A stretch of DNA of 64,000 nt from Celerinatantimonas sp046054195 (lineage in GTDB: Bacteria; Pseudomonadota; Gammaproteobacteria; Enterobacterales; Celerinatantimonadaceae): NCBI RefSeq assembly GCF_046054195.1, contig NZ_JBEQCS010000010.1:62001-126000 (forward strand). The letters run 5' to 3'. Position numbers and translations under genes: made by a program. Below the pieces are notes generated by a model that was not told the DNA's origin, did not search any database, and saw nothing but the letters and a program-made list of their open reading frames with translations. Positions within the stretch are counted from its first letter, which is position 1. Each line of letters opens with the position of its first letter. Shown here in pieces: positions 6,853 to 14,806 of this stretch.

Positions 6853-8799
6853 TTAAGAATTTGATGGTTTATCTTTATCTGTTGCGGTTTTATCTTCTTG
6901 CTCTTGCTCTTGCTCTTGCTCTTGCTCTTGCTCTTGCTCTTGCTCTTGCTCTTGCTCTTGATGTTGGCGAATATCCGAGCTTAACTCCTGATTATCAATC
7001 TGCTCGGCTTCGTGCAAAATTTCTACAATATCAGAGGCAGCTTCTGGAACATTTTCAACGACTGCTGCAGCGATTTTAACCGCGTCTTGAGGGCGATTTT
7101 CAACATAATGGGCCACCAATTCGGCAGCTGATTCTTGATATGCTTCAAGGTCGGCTGGACGCATCGGTTCTTCTTGCTCTTGCTCATCTTGTTCGGGCAA
7201 CTCTGGTTCTTCATCTGAGCTATCATCGTCTGCTTGCGGATATTGATTGGCAATTGCCAGCACGATATCTTGTAGTTTTTCTGGATGATGGTCACTGAGC
7301 CAGGCAACTAACTCAGCAGTTTGCTCAGGCGCGTTGCTTGCCAGCGCATCGGCAATATCTTGGCTAAGCTCCGGAGCGGCTTGAACGATAGCACTATAGA
7401 GACGGCCCACTTCGATATCGTCTATCTGAGCAAGACGAGTACACAGCTCTGCTGCTTTTTCTGGCGCTGTTTGAGCAATTTCAATTGCCATTCGCACCGC
7501 TGCTGCGGGACTTTGCTCGGCAATGGTTGCTGCTACCTGCGTTTCTAGGTTATCGGGCGTTTGTGAGTCATCTTGCGGAATACGCGGGTCAAGATCGTAC
7601 AACGCTGAGCCTGCCTCGGTGTGCATCACAAAGCTTTCCTGTACATCGATAGGCAGAGCTTCGCGAGCGCGCATCCGATACACCACAAATCCTAATAGGG
7701 CTAACTGGGTGATAATTAAAAACCCAAAGAGCGCCACATCACCAAAATGCTGCATCACATAGGAAGCTCCCAGTGGGCCCACAATATCACCTAACGCGTA
7801 AACGATTAATAAGCCGCCCATTGCCGCAGCCATATCCGATTTTTGAATACGGTCAAATGTTTCAGAAATACTCAATGGATAAAGACAGGTGAAAATGCCA
7901 TTGGCGATCCCGGTAGTAACCATCATTGCTGTTTCTAGTTGATATTGTGCAGCCAATGGGATTAGGGCCGTGACCACAATGTTAAAGGCAATCAGATAAA
8001 ACAAGACTGTTCGACGGTCAAAACGGTCAGATAAAATCCCGATTGGAAATTGTAAAACAAATGAGCCCATTACCGCGGCGGCCATAAATAAGGACAACAT
8101 AAACCCAACAATTTGGTGGTGCGCTGCAAATAGCGGCAACATATTCATTAATGCGCCGTAAAAAAGCCCACTGGCAAAACAGCTCATGACCCCAAGAGGC
8201 GATTTTTTTAATAGAGTTAATAGCGACATGCTGGTGGTTTCATGAACTTCTGGGCCTTTACGGCGGCTCATGACCAGCGGGATTAATCCGGCACAAAATA
8301 AAATGCCGCTAATCACAAATAGAGTTGGTTGATCGATAGGGGCGAGGTTAATCATGAACTGACTGACAAACATCGCGGACATCACAGTAATTTGGCTCAT
8401 GGCCAAAATTTTGCCGCGATTGGTGTCGCTGGCTTCATCGCTTAGCCAGCCATCAATAGCGGCAAATGTACAGGCACTGCAAAAACCGAGAATGGTTCGA
8501 AACAGAGCCCACATCAACGTGCTGTTTGTTAAGGAAAAAGCCAGAACACTAATCGCACCTAATGAAGCGCAAGCGGCAAACATTCGAATATGGCCCACTC
8601 GGGCAATAAGCTTTCGGCTATAGACGCCACCGATTAGCATCCCGACAGCATACATCGCCAGCACTAAACCAATTGTGCTGGTATCTAAACCTGCCCACCC
8701 CATTCGCACAGGCAGAACAAGGCCAATGAGGCCAAATCCCATCATTGTGATAAAACAGCTGACAAATAGAGAAATTAATGGGATAAGCGTGACAACCAC
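6853..8799 (-). CDS. MFS transporter with a long helical-repeat and Gln-Glu C-terminal extension
   Basis: The first 380 or so residues form a 12-helix major facilitator domain resembling the YcaD-like drug/sugar branch, with short cytoplasmic loops such as SRRKG and the FPIGILSDRFDRR signature mid-protein. About 265 further residues follow, which ordinary YcaD-like permeases lack. They contain about seven units of roughly 17-19 residues with a Pro-Glu or Pro-Gln core (for example AQTAPEKAAELC, VQAAPELSQDIA, ASNAPEQTAELV, VENVPEAASDIV), predicted amphipathic helices. An acidic linker interrupts them, and the tail ends in eleven Gln-Glu pairs encoded by a hexanucleotide microsatellite. I chose the GTG at 8799 because AAGGA lies seven bases upstream. 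The substrate is unknown; the tail may be a cytoplasmic docking or sensing domain. Confidence 0.8.
   Translation of the reverse strand: MVVTLIPLISLFVSCFITMMGFGLIGLVLPVRMGWAGLDTSTIGLVLAMYAVGMLIGGVYSRKLIARVGHIRMFAACASLGAISVLAFSLTNSTLMWALFRTILGFCSACTFAAIDGWLSDEASDTNRGKILAMSQITVMSAMFVSQFMINLAPIDQPTLFVISGILFCAGLIPLVMSRRKGPEVHETTSMSLLTLLKKSPLGVMSCFASGLFYGALMNMLPLFAAHHQIVGFMLSLFMAAAVMGSFVLQFPIGILSDRFDRRTVLFYLIAFNIVVTALIPLAAQYQLETAMMVTTGIANGIFTCLYPLSISETFDRIQKSDMAAAMGGLLIVYALGDIVGPLGASYVMQHFGDVALFGFLIITQLALLGFVVYRMRAREALPIDVQESFVMHTEAGSALYDLDPRIPQDDSQTPDNLETQVAATIAEQSPAAAVRMAIEIAQTAPEKAAELCTRLAQIDDIEVGRLYSAIVQAAPELSQDIADALASNAPEQTAELVAWLSDHHPEKLQDIVLAIANQYPQADDDSSDEEPELPEQDEQEQEEPMRPADLEAYQESAAELVAHYVENRPQDAVKIAAAVVENVPEAASDIVEILHEAEQIDNQELSSDIRQHQEQEQEQEQEQEQEQEQEQEQEDKTATDKDKPSNS
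6901..6960 (+). repeat. Hexanucleotide microsatellite (CTCTTG)x10 in the MFS gene
   Basis: Ten perfect tandem copies of CTCTTG, preceded by one degenerate copy (TTCTTG). On the coding (minus) strand each CAAGAG unit encodes Gln-Glu. Because the unit is six bases, slippage would change tail length without a frameshift. A shorter related patch (TTCTTGCTCTTGCTC) occurs near 7170. Confidence 0.95.
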
Positions 8800-9018
8800 A
8801 ATCCATCCTTACATAAGTCGATTTGATGTTGTCTGAATTAACAACAGCCCTTAGTGTAGCTAGCTTGTTAATACTTTTTCAACCGATTAAGGCAGTTAAT
8901 CAAATAAGTTAGTTTAATCAACGGATAGACAGGGCAAAGTTCTGATAAAACGCTCAAGAAATGGCAGATATATTGGTCACAGGTATCGGCCCTGGCGCAA
9001 AGACAGGGCCATATTTGA

Positions 9019-10182
9019 CTAAACTCGCAGTTTTAACACACTTGCACTGACTTCTGGGGTGACATCGTTGTTTTCACCTAAAGTGACCATGCCATGCACT
9101 TTGAGCTGTTCGGCAATCGGTGCAATAGTTGATTCATCTAGATTATAGTCACTCAGATGAGTACCAATACCCATTTGCTCGAAGAATGCTTCGGTTTTTG
9201 CAATGGCTTGATCGATCATTTCTTCATCACTGCCTTCGGTTATGTGCCAAACTCGTTGTGCGTATTGTTTGAGTTTAGCCGCTTTGCTCTGTTTGCGAAT
9301 TTGGAGCATGCCCGGCAGTACAATGGCAAGTGTCCGCGCATGATCAATGCCATGCATAGCTGTGAGCTCATGGCCTACCATATGGGTTGCCCAGTCTTGC
9401 GGTACACCAGCACCAATGAGTCCGTTCAATGCCATGGTTGCGGCCCACATGAGATTTGCTCGAATGTCGTAATTGTTAGGTTCTGCCAACGCTTTGGGAC
9501 CCACTTCGATAAGCGTCTGCAAAATCCCTTCGGCAAAGCGATCTTGAATCATGCCATTGACTGGGTAGGTGAGATATTGCTCGACAGTGTGAACAAACGC
9601 ATCAACTACACCGTTGGCGATTTGCCGCTCTGGCAGTGTGTAGGTCTTGGTTGGGTCAAGAATCGAAAACTGTGGATAGACCAATGGACTGCGAAATGGC
9701 AATTTGGCATGTTTACCTTTATGGGTCACAACAGCACCATTGTTCATTTCTGAGCCTGTTGCGGGTAGGGTCAGAACGCTACCAAACGGCAGTGCTTTGT
9801 CAATGTTATTGCCATAGTTTTCTAAAATTGACCATGGGTCTTGGTCTTGCTCGAAACAGGCCGCAGCGGCGATAAATTTAGTGCCATCAATAACCGAGCC
9901 GCCACCGACAGCCAACAGAAAGTCAAAATCTTGGGCTTTGATAAGCGCCACTGCTTTCATCAGTGTTTCATAGGTTGGGTTCGGTTCAATGCCACCAAAT
10001 TCGGCAACCTGTCGTTGGCCTAATGCAGCTTTGACTTCATCTAACGTGCCTGTTTTTTTTGCACTTTGGCCACCATAAAGCAACAAAACTTTAGCGTCTT
10101 TGGCTAGCAGTTCATCAAGTTTTGCAATGGTTTTGTCACCAAATACGATTCGAGTTGGATTATAAAAATCAAAGTTATTCAT
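9019..10182 (-). CDS. yqhD: NADPH-dependent aldehyde reductase YqhD
   Basis: Cytoplasmic group III iron-containing alcohol dehydrogenase that reduces many aldehydes (methylglyoxal, acrolein, malondialdehyde, butanal) with NADPH. Its 387 residues equal the E. coli length. Visible motifs are the cofactor loops YGGQSAKKTG (about 36-45) and AVGGGSVIDGTKF (about 91-103), the LPATGSEMN segment, and metal ligands in VVDAFVHTVEQ and MVGHELTAMHGIDHARTLAI. It is the second gene after a NemR-like regulator on the same strand, which suggests electrophile control; in E. coli the activator is YqhC instead. mgsA in this window makes methylglyoxal, a known YqhD substrate. Confidence 0.93.
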   Translation of the reverse strand: MNNFDFYNPTRIVFGDKTIAKLDELLAKDAKVLLLYGGQSAKKTGTLDEVKAALGQRQVAEFGGIEPNPTYETLMKAVALIKAQDFDFLLAVGGGSVIDGTKFIAAAACFEQDQDPWSILENYGNNIDKALPFGSVLTLPATGSEMNNGAVVTHKGKHAKLPFRSPLVYPQFSILDPTKTYTLPERQIANGVVDAFVHTVEQYLTYPVNGMIQDRFAEGILQTLIEVGPKALAEPNNYDIRANLMWAATMALNGLIGAGVPQDWATHMVGHELTAMHGIDHARTLAIVLPGMLQIRKQSKAAKLKQYAQRVWHITEGSDEEMIDQAIAKTEAFFEQMGIGTHLSDYNLDESTIAPIAEQLKVHGMVTLGENNDVTPEVSASVLKLRV

Positions 10183-10221
10183 GTTCCAAACCTTTTTGTT
10201 GAGGATAGGGAAATAGGCCGA

Positions 10222-10247
10222 AAAAGCACTTAGTTAACAAGCTAAGT
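10222..10247 (-). terminator. Terminator-like hairpin between nemR and yqhD
   Basis: On the minus strand CACTTAG pairs with CTAAGTG around an 8-base loop, followed by CTTTTT. The nemR stop codon lies within the stem. It could reduce read-through from nemR into yqhD, so yqhD may be partly attenuated or have its own promoter. Confidence 0.5.
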
Positions 10248-10829
10248 GATTATGTTAAGCCATTTTTGAGTAGTGGACATTGCCAGTTTAAAAGGCTCAT
10301 CACTACGATAAACTTTTGCCTGCAGGCTAGCACCGAGCCAGAGCTGGTACAAAACCTGGGCAATTTCTCGACTTCCCTGTGTACTGTGTTGTTGTTGAAT
10401 CAGCTGCGTTTTTTCCACGAGCGCACTGATATGCGTGATAATTTGCTCCATCCCTATATGCAGTGCTTGACGCATCGCATCAGAGAGGTCGCTTACTTCG
10501 GCTGCCAATTTTACGACCAGACAGCGGTGTGCATGCGAATGACAGCTTTGGGTGGTTTGCCAGTTCTGCCAATATGCCAATAGTGACTGTTCTGCACTTT
10601 GGTTATTATCTTGGGTCAGCTGCTCAAACTGCTGGAGATACTCGCTAAAATAATGTTCTAGCAGGGCCACACCAAATGCTTCTTTGGAGCGAAAGTAGTG
10701 GTAAAAAGACCCTTTAGGCACTTCGGCTGCCTGCAACAGCTCATTTATTCCAACTGCCGAAAATCCTTTTTGACTGATAATGACTTCAGCCGTATCTAAA
10801 ATGTATTTGCGAGTATCTTTTTTGCTCAT
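10242..10829 (-). CDS. nemR: TetR-family regulator, NemR-like redox/electrophile sensor
   Basis: A 195-residue TetR repressor. The N-terminal helix-turn-helix is nearly identical to that of E. coli NemR (EVPKGSFYHYFRSKEAFGVA, residues 36-55). E. coli NemR senses hypochlorite, quinones and methylglyoxal through Cys106, which forms a bond with Lys175, with Cys98 nearby. Here Cys96, Cys103 (RCLVVKL) and Lys172 (LQAKVYRS) occupy the matching positions, so the switch appears intact. The next gene on the strand is yqhD rather than nemA-gloA. A palindrome just upstream looks like its operator. The family call is firm; NemR orthology rests on these residues and overall resemblance. Confidence 0.8.
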   Translation of the reverse strand: MSKKDTRKYILDTAEVIISQKGFSAVGINELLQAAEVPKGSFYHYFRSKEAFGVALLEHYFSEYLQQFEQLTQDNNQSAEQSLLAYWQNWQTTQSCHSHAHRCLVVKLAAEVSDLSDAMRQALHIGMEQIITHISALVEKTQLIQQQHSTQGSREIAQVLYQLWLGASLQAKVYRSDEPFKLAMSTTQKWLNIIT

Positions 10830-10848
10830 GATGTGAATGTACCATAAA

Positions 10849-10865
10849 TTAGACCGGTCGTCTAA
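10849..10865 (-). promoter_or_regulatory. Palindromic operator upstream of nemR
   Basis: TTAGAC and GTCTAA form perfect 6-bp arms around a 5-bp centre (CGGTC), 20 bp before the nemR start. Arm type, length and position fit a TetR-family autoregulatory operator; the TAGAC half-sites resemble what I recall of the E. coli NemR box. Confidence 0.65.
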
Positions 10866-11087
10866 ATGCGTGTGTTTTCAGATAACCTATTTGTGTCACT
10901 TGGTGTTATCGATTGTATTCAAGTTTAACCAAGATTGGCTTTAGTTTAGAGGATCCAATCACACAGCTAAAGCTTCAGTGTTATGTTGGGTAGGGGATAT
11001 TGCCTATTTCTTTGCCTTCATTGTGAGATTAACTTTAAGGCTCCTATGTCTTAAGCGACTTATTTTCTTTCAAATAGGCTTATTATC

Positions 11088-11690
11088 ATGAAATTCAACC
11101 TCATCTGCGCTGCTTGCAGCGCAATTTTGATTAGTCAGTTTGCTAACGCCGATCAGTTTAATAACTTAGGTGTTGGCTATGGAATTAGCGGCGATCAACA
11201 CCAGGGAACGGTTGAATTTGACAAAACAATCATGCCAAATGTTTATGTTGGTGCCGAAGCGGATTACAACAAAGATCGTCATCATGGCTCGAGTCATGCT
11301 GACTCTCTCGGTGCTCACATTGGTGGGTATGTTCCGTTTGGCAATAGTGGCATTCAAGGCTATGCAGAACTTGGTTATACGTCGGTTAATAATCACGGCG
11401 CTTTGAAACAGAGCAATGGTGATAATCTAAATCTATTTCATACCGAGCTTGGTGTCACTGGCCCACTAACTCCTGCGACTTTCTATAAAGTTTATGGTCA
11501 GGACAACATTAATATGGGCTCTCACGAGAAAGTTAATTATCAAACCGCATTTGGTGGGGAAGTGGGGTATCACTTTTTGCCCGATGTTACCTTTAACTTA
11601 GGGGTTAAGCACGATAATACGGATTATCGTGGTGGGCACTCATCTGACAGTGATGACATGCTGTATATTAAATCCCAATACATGTTTTAA
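11088..11690 (+). CDS. Small outer-membrane beta-barrel protein, function unknown
   Basis: A 200-residue secreted protein. The signal peptide is clear (about residues 1-21, ending FANA before DQFNN). The remainder is rich in alternating polar and aromatic/hydrophobic strands (VYVGAEADYNKD, GYAELGYTS, VTFNLGVKHDNTDY) and ends in aromatic Phe (YIKSQYMF), the classic barrel-insertion signal. I estimate about eight strands, OmpA/OmpW-like in size. It is histidine- and aspartate-rich in the loops. I do not recognise a specific family. It stands alone, with its own terminator, between the nemR locus and the TRAP operon. Confidence 0.7.
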   Translation: MKFNLICAACSAILISQFANADQFNNLGVGYGISGDQHQGTVEFDKTIMPNVYVGAEADYNKDRHHGSSHADSLGAHIGGYVPFGNSGIQGYAELGYTSVNNHGALKQSNGDNLNLFHTELGVTGPLTPATFYKVYGQDNINMGSHEKVNYQTAFGGEVGYHFLPDVTFNLGVKHDNTDYRGGHSSDSDDMLYIKSQYMF

Positions 11691-11698
11691 CGAAGCAA

Positions 11699-11738
11699 AG
11701 CCCACATACATCTCTTCGATGTGGGCTCTATTTATTTC
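11699..11738 (+). terminator. Terminator of the outer-membrane protein gene
   Basis: AGCCCACAT / ATGTGGGCT pair (9 bp) around an 11-base loop, followed by the U-rich CTATTTATTTC, ten bases after the stop codon. Confidence 0.75.
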
Positions 11739-11800
11739 ACCTTTTTTCAAATATTAACCTATTTATCAATTTGTGACCTTGCCATGGATAACCTCAATAG

Positions 11801-11832
11801 TTGAGCCAAAATGGTGTTAACCGTTGGCTCAA
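11801..11832 (+). repeat. Inverted repeat upstream of the TRAP operon
   Basis: TTGAGCCAA (11801-11809) and TTGGCTCAA (11824-11832) are perfect 9-bp arms with a 14-base spacer, followed by TTTTC. It could be an operator or a second terminator; the sequence alone does not decide. Confidence 0.4.
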
Positions 11833-11877
11833 TTTTCAAGGTTGAATAACTTCGCTCTTGCCAAGATGAATTATAGA

Positions 11878-11896
11878 AATGAAAAATCGTTTCAAT
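11878..11896 (+). promoter_or_regulatory. KdgR-type operator upstream of the rhamnogalacturonide transport operon
   Basis: AATGAAA, five bases, TTTCAAT: one mismatch to the known KdgR (IclR-family pectin/KDG repressor) pattern AATGAAA-N5-TTTCATT. It lies 33 bp before the start of the first transporter gene, where it could block transcription. KdgR control fits the pectin-derived substrate. The gene for KdgR itself is not in the window. Confidence 0.6.
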
Positions 11897-11929
11897 ATAG
11901 TTTTTCTTGGAATGCCGAGGAGTTAGACA

Positions 11930-12922
11930 ATGCCTTTATCCTATCGTCAATGGCTCGGTGCTGCGGCACTGAGCGCTTTATTGAGTGTCAACAGCTACGC
12001 AGCCACAGTGCTAAAACTCGCCTATGCAGAAAACAGCCAACCGGTTAAAACTGCCCTAAATTACATCGGCGAAGCCGTTGCGAAGAAGACCAATGGCCAA
12101 GTGCAAATTCAATATTTTCCTGACAGCCAGTTAGGGGGCGAGCGTGAGTTAGTGGAGATGACTCAGGTTGGTGCTATTGATTTGACGAAAGTTTCATCTG
12201 GGCTGATGGAAAGTTTTTCGCCTTTATATGGTGTGTTTTCTCTTCCTTATCTATTTGATTCTGAAAAGAGCTTTTATCAGATCATGAACGACTCCAGCAT
12301 CATGCGGCAAGTTTATCAATCGACTCAGGCGCAAGGATTTGTCGGGGTCGGTTGGTATGACTCTGGGGCTCGCAGTTTTTACATGACCAAGGGACCTATT
12401 CGCGATGTGGCAGATCTTAACGGCAAAAAGATTCGAGTGATGCAAAGTGATACCGCTATTCAAACGATGAAGCTGCTTGGTGCGTCTGCTGTAGCAATGG
12501 CGCAGGCGGAAGTGTATACCTCGCTGCAGCAAGGCATTATTGATGGGGCAGAAAATAACGAATTTGCGCTCACGGTCGCACGTCATGGTGAGGTAGCCAA
12601 GTATTATAGTTGTGACATGCATACTCGCATTCCGGATGTCATTTTAATGAGTAATGCAACGGCCGCTAAATTAACATCACAGCAGCAAAAGGCATTGCAA
12701 GAAGCGATTGATGAATCCATGCAAGTAGAGCAAAAAGCGTGGCATGAAGCTGTCGAAAAAGCCCGCTCAACAGCTAAAAATCAGTTTGGCGTGCATTTTT
12801 ATGAGGTTAATAAAGCGCCTTTTAAAGCGCGTGTCCAGCCACTTTATCAGCAGTTAAAAGCTAAACCCAAAGTTTACGCACTTTATCAACAAATAACTGA
12901 CAAGCTAAATTCTCAGCAGTAA
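11930..12922 (+). CDS. TRAP transporter substrate-binding protein (DctP family), probable rhamnogalacturonide binder
   Basis: Periplasmic solute-binding subunit of a tripartite ATP-independent transporter. A 24-residue signal peptide ends at NSYA. DctP-family landmarks follow: DSQLGGERELVEMTQVGAID (about 65-85), GVGWYDSGARSFYMTKGPI with the substrate-carboxylate arginine, LNGKKIRVMQSD, and YTSLQQGIIDGAENN. The start is set by GAGGAG seven bases before the ATG. It is followed by the small and large membrane subunits and a GH105 hydrolase, and preceded by a KdgR-like box. The likely ligand is therefore an unsaturated galacturonyl-rhamnose disaccharide, as proposed for RhiABC systems. The family is certain; the substrate is inferred. 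Confidence 0.88.
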   Translation: MPLSYRQWLGAAALSALLSVNSYAATVLKLAYAENSQPVKTALNYIGEAVAKKTNGQVQIQYFPDSQLGGERELVEMTQVGAIDLTKVSSGLMESFSPLYGVFSLPYLFDSEKSFYQIMNDSSIMRQVYQSTQAQGFVGVGWYDSGARSFYMTKGPIRDVADLNGKKIRVMQSDTAIQTMKLLGASAVAMAQAEVYTSLQQGIIDGAENNEFALTVARHGEVAKYYSCDMHTRIPDVILMSNATAAKLTSQQQKALQEAIDESMQVEQKAWHEAVEKARSTAKNQFGVHFYEVNKAPFKARVQPLYQQLKAKPKVYALYQQITDKLNSQQ

Positions 12923-12953
12923 TTCGGTATCTGGTAAATCATGGAGAAGAATT

Positions 12954-13475
12954 ATGGACCTGTTACGCAAATGGTTAGATCGATGCATTGAAGTATTTGG
13001 TTGTTCATTAATGTTGGTGATGGTTGTTGTCGCTTGTTGGCAGGTGATCAGCCGCTATATTTTTAATTCTCCCAGTACGTTTTCAGAAGAATTTTTGCGC
13101 TTTTCACTGGTTTGGCTCTCTGTCATTGGCATTGTCTATGTCGCTGGCAAATGTGAGCACATTAACTTAACGCTGTTTTTAGATAAGTATCCGTTAAAAC
13201 TGCGGTTAATGTGGAATGTTGCGATTCAAATTGTCTTTATTTTATTTTCTATTTACATCCTCATTATTGGTGGCTGGCGAGTTTCAAGTAATGCGATGGC
13301 TCAGATATCCCCCGTATTACATGTTTCGATGGGCAAAGTTTACTACGTGTTACCTCTTGCGGGCGTGCTTATCATTATCTACAGCATTCTTAATATTCGC
13401 GATATGTTTAAAGTGGCCTCTAAGACGCACAAAGTACTGATAAACGCTTCTTCACCCCTTCACGAAAAAGAGTAG
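12954..13475 (+). CDS. TRAP transporter small membrane subunit (DctQ family)
   Basis: A 173-residue inner-membrane protein with four hydrophobic segments (about residues 15-37, 52-70, 90-112 and 130-150), the DctQ layout. Conserved features include RYIFNSPSTFSEEFLRFSLVWLSVIG, here in two parts: RYIFN near 39 and EEFLRFSLVWLSVIG near 50. It pairs with the large subunit DctM, and four bases separate the two genes, so co-translation is likely. Role: structural partner in sodium-driven uptake of the ligand delivered by the binding protein upstream. Confidence 0.88.
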   Translation: MDLLRKWLDRCIEVFGCSLMLVMVVVACWQVISRYIFNSPSTFSEEFLRFSLVWLSVIGIVYVAGKCEHINLTLFLDKYPLKLRLMWNVAIQIVFILFSIYILIIGGWRVSSNAMAQISPVLHVSMGKVYYVLPLAGVLIIIYSILNIRDMFKVASKTHKVLINASSPLHEKE

Positions 13476-13479
13476 CATT

Positions 13480-14787
13480 ATGGTTGATCCTGTTTTTGCC
13501 GCGTGTGTCTTGATGGGGGTTTTTATTGTTCTGTTGTTTGCTGGAACTCCCATTGGCTTATGTATTGTGATTGCATCTGGTGCCACTGTGATGTTGGTAC
13601 TACCGATGGACATCGCCATGTTTACCACCGCCCAAAAGATGTTTTCAAGTTTAGATAGTTTCGCTCTATTGGCTGTCCCATTTTTTATTCTCTCCGGTGT
13701 GATTATGAATAACGGTGGGATTGCCACTCGGCTGGTGAATTTTGCCAAGTTATTTACTGGCCGAATTCCCGGTTCACTCTCATATACCAATATTGCTGGC
13801 AATATGATGTTTGGCGCAGTGTCCGGCTCAGCAATCGCGGCATCGACCTCTATCGGTGGGGTGATGGTGCCGATGAGTGCTAAAGAGGGTTATAACCGTA
13901 ATTTTGCGGCTGCGGTAAATATTGCATCAGCGCCAACCGGTATGCTTATTCCACCAACCACTGCTTTTATTTTGTATGCGTTAGCTAGTGGTGGAACCTC
14001 TATTGCTGCTTTGTTTGCAGGAGGCTTCGTTGCTGGCAGTTTATGGGGTCTAGGATGTATGGTAGTCACTTATGTGTTCGCTAAACGCCATCACTATGAC
14101 CATTTCTTTTCGCTTGAACAAGGCGTGGTCTGGCAAGTCACGCGTGATGCTATTCCCAGTCTGTTGCTGGTGGTGATTATTGTCGGAGGGATTGTTGAAG
14201 GGATCTTTACCGCGATTGAGGCTTCTGCTGTTGCTGTGGTTTATACCGCTTTTTTAACACTGGTGCTTTATAAAACACTCTCATGTCGCGATTTGCCCAA
14301 AATATTGCTGCAGACATTTGTCATGACTGGGGTGATTATGTTTTTGCTGGCAACGTCATCGGCAATGTCGTTTGCCATGTCGATGACTCGTATTCCGATG
14401 GCGCTGAGTCAACTCATTTTGGGCTTGTCGCCAAGTCCTGCCATCATCATGTTGGTCATCACTGCATTTTTGCTTTTGGTGGGGGCATTTATGGATATCG
14501 GGCCTGCCATATTAATCTTTACCCCTATCTTTTTGCCCATTGTCGAGAAACTAGGTATTGGGCCGGTGCACTTTGGTATTTTGCTCGTGTATAACTTGGC
14601 TATTGGCACCATTACACCGCCTGTTGGCAGTGGACTTTATGTCGGAGCAGGCGTTGGGCAAGTGAAAGTTGAAGCGCTTATTCGTCCATTAATGCCTTTT
14701 TATATAGCGATTATTGCCGTACTTTTGATGATTACCTACCTGCCTCAATTGACGCTGTTTTTACCGCGTTGGTTAGGGGTGATGTAA
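13480..14787 (+). CDS. TRAP transporter large membrane subunit (DctM family)
   Basis: A 435-residue permease with about 12 hydrophobic segments, the sodium-driven transport subunit. DctM signatures include LFAGTPIGLCIVIASG near the N-terminus, the loop GAVSGSAIAASTSIGGVMVPMSA (residues about 109-131) and the mirrored C-terminal region LAIGTITPPVGSGLYVGAG. The start ATG closely follows the small-subunit stop. The gene sits directly before the GH105 hydrolase gene (19 bp), consistent with an uptake-plus-hydrolysis operon. Confidence 0.9.
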   Translation: MVDPVFAACVLMGVFIVLLFAGTPIGLCIVIASGATVMLVLPMDIAMFTTAQKMFSSLDSFALLAVPFFILSGVIMNNGGIATRLVNFAKLFTGRIPGSLSYTNIAGNMMFGAVSGSAIAASTSIGGVMVPMSAKEGYNRNFAAAVNIASAPTGMLIPPTTAFILYALASGGTSIAALFAGGFVAGSLWGLGCMVVTYVFAKRHHYDHFFSLEQGVVWQVTRDAIPSLLLVVIIVGGIVEGIFTAIEASAVAVVYTAFLTLVLYKTLSCRDLPKILLQTFVMTGVIMFLLATSSAMSFAMSMTRIPMALSQLILGLSPSPAIIMLVITAFLLLVGAFMDIGPAILIFTPIFLPIVEKLGIGPVHFGILLVYNLAIGTITPPVGSGLYVGAGVGQVKVEALIRPLMPFYIAIIAVLLMITYLPQLTLFLPRWLGVM

Positions 14788-14806
14788 GCTATTTTGGAGA
14801 AGATGT

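Noticed and set aside
6861..7079. 72-codon plus-strand frame with a Leu-Ala repeat
   Set aside because: It is the antisense shadow of the CTCTTG microsatellite inside the MFS gene.
8988..9010. GGCCCTG/CAGGGCC hairpin as a terminator of yqhD
   Set aside because: The stem is real, but no T-run follows on the minus strand; I could not call it a terminator with confidence.
9157..9753. 198-codon frame antisense to yqhD
   Set aside because: It lies wholly opposite a well-conserved gene, has no recognisable domain and is explained by the codon structure of yqhD.
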